64,000 bases of DNA from Streptomyces actinomycinicus (GTDB lineage Bacteria > Actinomycetota > Actinomycetes > Streptomycetales > Streptomycetaceae): positions 1 through 64,000 of the forward strand of contig NZ_JAERRK010000019.1 in the NCBI RefSeq assembly GCF_016741775.1, read 5' to 3'. The notes beneath the pieces were generated by a model, which worked only from the letters and a program-made list of their open reading frames with translations, did not search any database and had not been told where the DNA came from. The first letter of the stretch is position 1, and every line of letters starts with the position of its first letter. Both the position numbers and the translations under genes were made by a program. Below are positions 62,174 through 64,000 of the stretch, piece after piece.

Positions 62174-62218
62174 GGGCGGATGACGGTCCGGCGCACTCGC
62201 GCCTCTCGTCATCCGCCC
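62174..62218 (-). terminator. Intrinsic terminator of the metallo-hydrolase gene
   Basis: GGGCGGATGACG pairs perfectly with CGTCATCCGCCC over a 21-base loop. On the minus strand it is followed by TTTTCCCTTTC, fitting the end of the 62369 transcript. Confidence 0.75.
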
Positions 62219-62368
62219 GTTTCCGGCAGTCACCTGCTCGCGGCCCCGGCTCGGACCGCCTCCCTCGAACGCCGGACCCCTCCCGCCACAAACACGCAGA
62301 GTCATGCCCTTGGCCTGACCTGCGGTCGGACCAGCGCTTTCCCGGCGAGGGGTCGCCGGTCCCGCGCG

Positions 62369-63535
62369 TCAGCCGCGCTTGGGCGGCTCGGCGACGAACG
62401 CCCCGACCGAGCGCCAGGTCCGCCGGGCGCTCCCGGAGGCGCTCCGCCACCACGCCTCCGCGGGCAGCTTCCCGGCCGGTTCGAAGGGCTCGCCGGGGCG
62501 GGGCAGGGCCACGGCCTGGCCGGCCTCCTCGGCGGCCTCCTTGGTCCACTCCCCCGGCTCGGCCCAGGGGTGCGGGGCGAGGTTGAAGGTGCCCCAGTGG
62601 ATCGGCAGCAGCACACCGTGGGGCGCTCCGCCCTGCAGATCGAGGTGGGCGCGCAGACCTTCCTCCGGGGTCATGTGGATGTCTGGCCAGAACTCGCTGT
62701 ACGCCCCGATCTGGATCATCGTGGCGTCGAACGGGCCGTGCGCGGCGCCGATCTCCGCGAAGCCGTCGAAGTAGCCGGTGTCACCGCTGTGGTAGATCCG
62801 GTGTTCCTCGCCGGCGACGACCCAGGAAGCCCACAGGGTGTGCTGGGTGTTGCGCAGGCCGCGGCCGCAGAAGTGGCGGGCCGGGGTCGCGGTGAGAGTG
62901 AGGCCGCCGACCCGGGTGGACTCGTGCCAGTCCAGCTCGCGCAGCCGGTCCGGGGAGACGCCCCAGTGCTCGAGGTGGGCGCCGACACCGAGCGGTACGG
63001 CGAACAGGGTGTCCGTGCCGGCCAGGGCCTTGATCGTGGGAAGGTCCAGGTGGTCGTAGTGGTCGTGCGAGATGACGACGACGTCGACCGGGCCGAGGGC
63101 GGCCAGCGACAGCGGCACCGGATGCAGCCGCTTGGGCCCGGCGAACGGGAACGGGGAACAGCGCTCGCCCCAGACAGGGTCGAACAGGACCCGGTGGCCG
63201 TCGATCTCCGCGAGCACGCTGGAATGGCCCGTCCAGGTCAGCCGGAGCCCGGTGGCGGGCACCTCGGCCAGGTCGGCGTAGGTCGTGGGATGCACCGGGA
63301 CGGTGCCCCGGGGCGCGCGCAGGGGCCGGGTGTCCTTGTCCAGGAAGACCTTGGCGAGGTCCAGCGAGGAACCGGAGGGGCGGGTGCGCGCGGGACCGCC
63401 GGGATTCTGGAAGACACCGTCCTTGAAGTGCGGCGAACGGCGGATCCGCGCCAGGCGCTCACCGCCCGGGTCCGCGCCGAAGGCCGCGGGCCGCAGCGCA
63501 CGGAACCCGGAGTTCGGGGAACGCAGTCCGGACAC
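62369..63535 (-). CDS. Metallo-beta-lactamase-fold hydrolase, NAPE-PLD-like
   Basis: A 388-aa enzyme. The metal motif SHDHYDHLD lies at 156-164, with further ligands in TPARHFCGRG, IYHSGDTGYF and LPIHWGTF. The TWTGHSSVLAEIDGHRVLFDP entry strand is typical of UlaG/NAPE-PLD-like phosphodiesterases. The N-terminal 90 residues precede the fold without signal peptide. GTG start at 63535. It may hydrolyse a phosphodiester lipid; the substrate is unproven. Confidence 0.83.
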   Translation of the reverse strand: MSGLRSPNSGFRALRPAAFGADPGGERLARIRRSPHFKDGVFQNPGGPARTRPSGSSLDLAKVFLDKDTRPLRAPRGTVPVHPTTYADLAEVPATGLRLTWTGHSSVLAEIDGHRVLFDPVWGERCSPFPFAGPKRLHPVPLSLAALGPVDVVVISHDHYDHLDLPTIKALAGTDTLFAVPLGVGAHLEHWGVSPDRLRELDWHESTRVGGLTLTATPARHFCGRGLRNTQHTLWASWVVAGEEHRIYHSGDTGYFDGFAEIGAAHGPFDATMIQIGAYSEFWPDIHMTPEEGLRAHLDLQGGAPHGVLLPIHWGTFNLAPHPWAEPGEWTKEAAEEAGQAVALPRPGEPFEPAGKLPAEAWWRSASGSARRTWRSVGAFVAEPPKRG

Positions 63536-63641
63536 GGTACCTCCCGGTGGAGTGGATGAGGCCCTCCATTATGGTCGGCCCCTCCGACAGTCCGGACGCG
63601 GCGGGTGCGGCGCCTGTGTCCCGAACGCTCCGATCAGCGCG

Positions 63642-63686
63642 TTGACAGTCCCGGGACGGCTCCAGATACTGACTCGCGATTCAGTA
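63642..63686 (+). promoter_or_regulatory. Promoter TTGACA-N17-GATACT with overlapping palindromic operator
   Basis: A near-consensus promoter with ideal spacing. TACTGACTCGCGATTCAGTA (63667-63686) is an 18-of-20 palindrome that starts inside the -10, so a repressor bound there would block initiation of the dehydrogenase gene. Confidence 0.7.
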
Positions 63687-63771
63687 ATCGTCCTCGTCGC
63701 ACTCTCCCTGGAGCAGCGCGCTGCTCCACTCCCGGCCGCCACCCCCTGAACACCGTCCCCGAGGAGAGCCC

Positions 63772-64000
63772 ATGACCACCCCCCTGATGTCGCTCGTCTG
63801 GACCGACCACGTCACCGGAAGGCAGGGCTTCCTCGTCGTGGACCGGCTGGTGCGGGGCGTGGCCAGCGGCGGTCTGCGCATGCGGCCCGGCTGCACGCTG
63901 GAGGAGGTGGCGGGGCTCGCCCGCGGGATGACGATGAAGGAGGCCCTGCACTACAACCCCGAGGGCCGGTACGTCCCGCTCGGCGGCGCGAAGGGCGGCA
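63772..64000 (+). CDS. Glu/Leu/Phe/Val dehydrogenase, N-terminal part (cut by window end)
   Basis: The first 76 residues of an amino-acid dehydrogenase. GGLRMRPGCTLEEVAGLARGMTMKEALH (about residues 34-60) and PLGGAKGG match the dimerisation domain, with the catalytic-site lysine of GGAKGG. GAGGAG precedes the ATG. It would deaminate glutamate or branched-chain or aromatic amino acids to the 2-oxoacid with NAD(P). The rest lies beyond 64000. Confidence 0.85.
   Translation, partial: MTTPLMSLVWTDHVTGRQGFLVVDRLVRGVASGGLRMRPGCTLEEVAGLARGMTMKEALHYNPEGRYVPLGGAKGG

Overview
The window is high-GC DNA (about 70 % or more) with GC-rich third codon positions, conservon signalling genes, MsiK-type sugar transporters lacking their own ATPase, DUF574 methyltransferases and many GTG starts. 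This points to a Streptomyces or very close actinobacterial chromosome. No transposase, integrase, phage structural gene, rRNA or CRISPR array was seen. Coordinates and functions come from reading the sequence only; no database search was run.

Layout. 0.2-9 kb: an APC permease; a translationally coupled DUF485 / Na+-solute symporter / 44-aa protein / LytS-type kinase operon; tRNA-Pro copy 1; an MFS exporter with its divergent TetR regulator and two GGAGG-N4-CCTCC operators; a membrane protein; a cupin. 9-18 kb: a sugar or polyol (possibly inositol) catabolic and uptake cluster with two LacI regulators, two Gfo/Idh/MocA dehydrogenases, a TIM-barrel isomerase-like protein and an ABC importer. 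18.7-23.5 kb: a CUT1 ABC importer and a secreted GH5 endoglycoceramidase-like hydrolase. 23.5-33 kb: the accessory core of the window. It holds a five-gene overlapping operon (degenerate class III cyclase-fold protein, 90-aa protein, sigma-like helical protein, excisionase-like HTH, and a nucleoside-deoxyribosyltransferase/TIR-like effector), a Crp-type regulator, a 1,483-aa STAND-type NTPase with an N-terminal QxK nuclease-like domain, and a lower-GC membrane protein.

33-50 kb: tRNA-Pro copy 2, DUF309, convergent cobF/cobK that share a 30-bp repeat array at their 3' ends, a HAD phosphatase, a TauE/SafE transporter, an acyl-CoA ligase plus thiolase operon, Dps, DUF3140, a HhH endonuclease-like protein, two DUF574 methyltransferases, a FluG-like split pair (glutamine-synthetase-like plus amidohydrolase), a NUDIX-like protein, a GAF-PP2C phosphatase, a stand-alone MASE1 sensor and tRNA-Pro copy 3. 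50-64 kb: a split transketolase behind a SoxR/MerR-like operator, an MFS exporter, YjbR, LysR, the kbl-tdh threonine catabolic pair, a cvnABCD conservon with a GAF protein, an NAPE-PLD-like metallo-hydrolase, and the start of a Glu/Leu/Phe/Val dehydrogenase cut by the window end.

The best candidate for an undescribed system is 23.5-32.3 kb. The cyclase-like protein ends with a GVxVGGDVxG motif that recurs at the N-terminus of the next protein, reminiscent of paired amyloid signalling motifs. The operon ends in a probable nucleotide-directed effector, and a nuclease-NTPase of antiphage type lies next to it.
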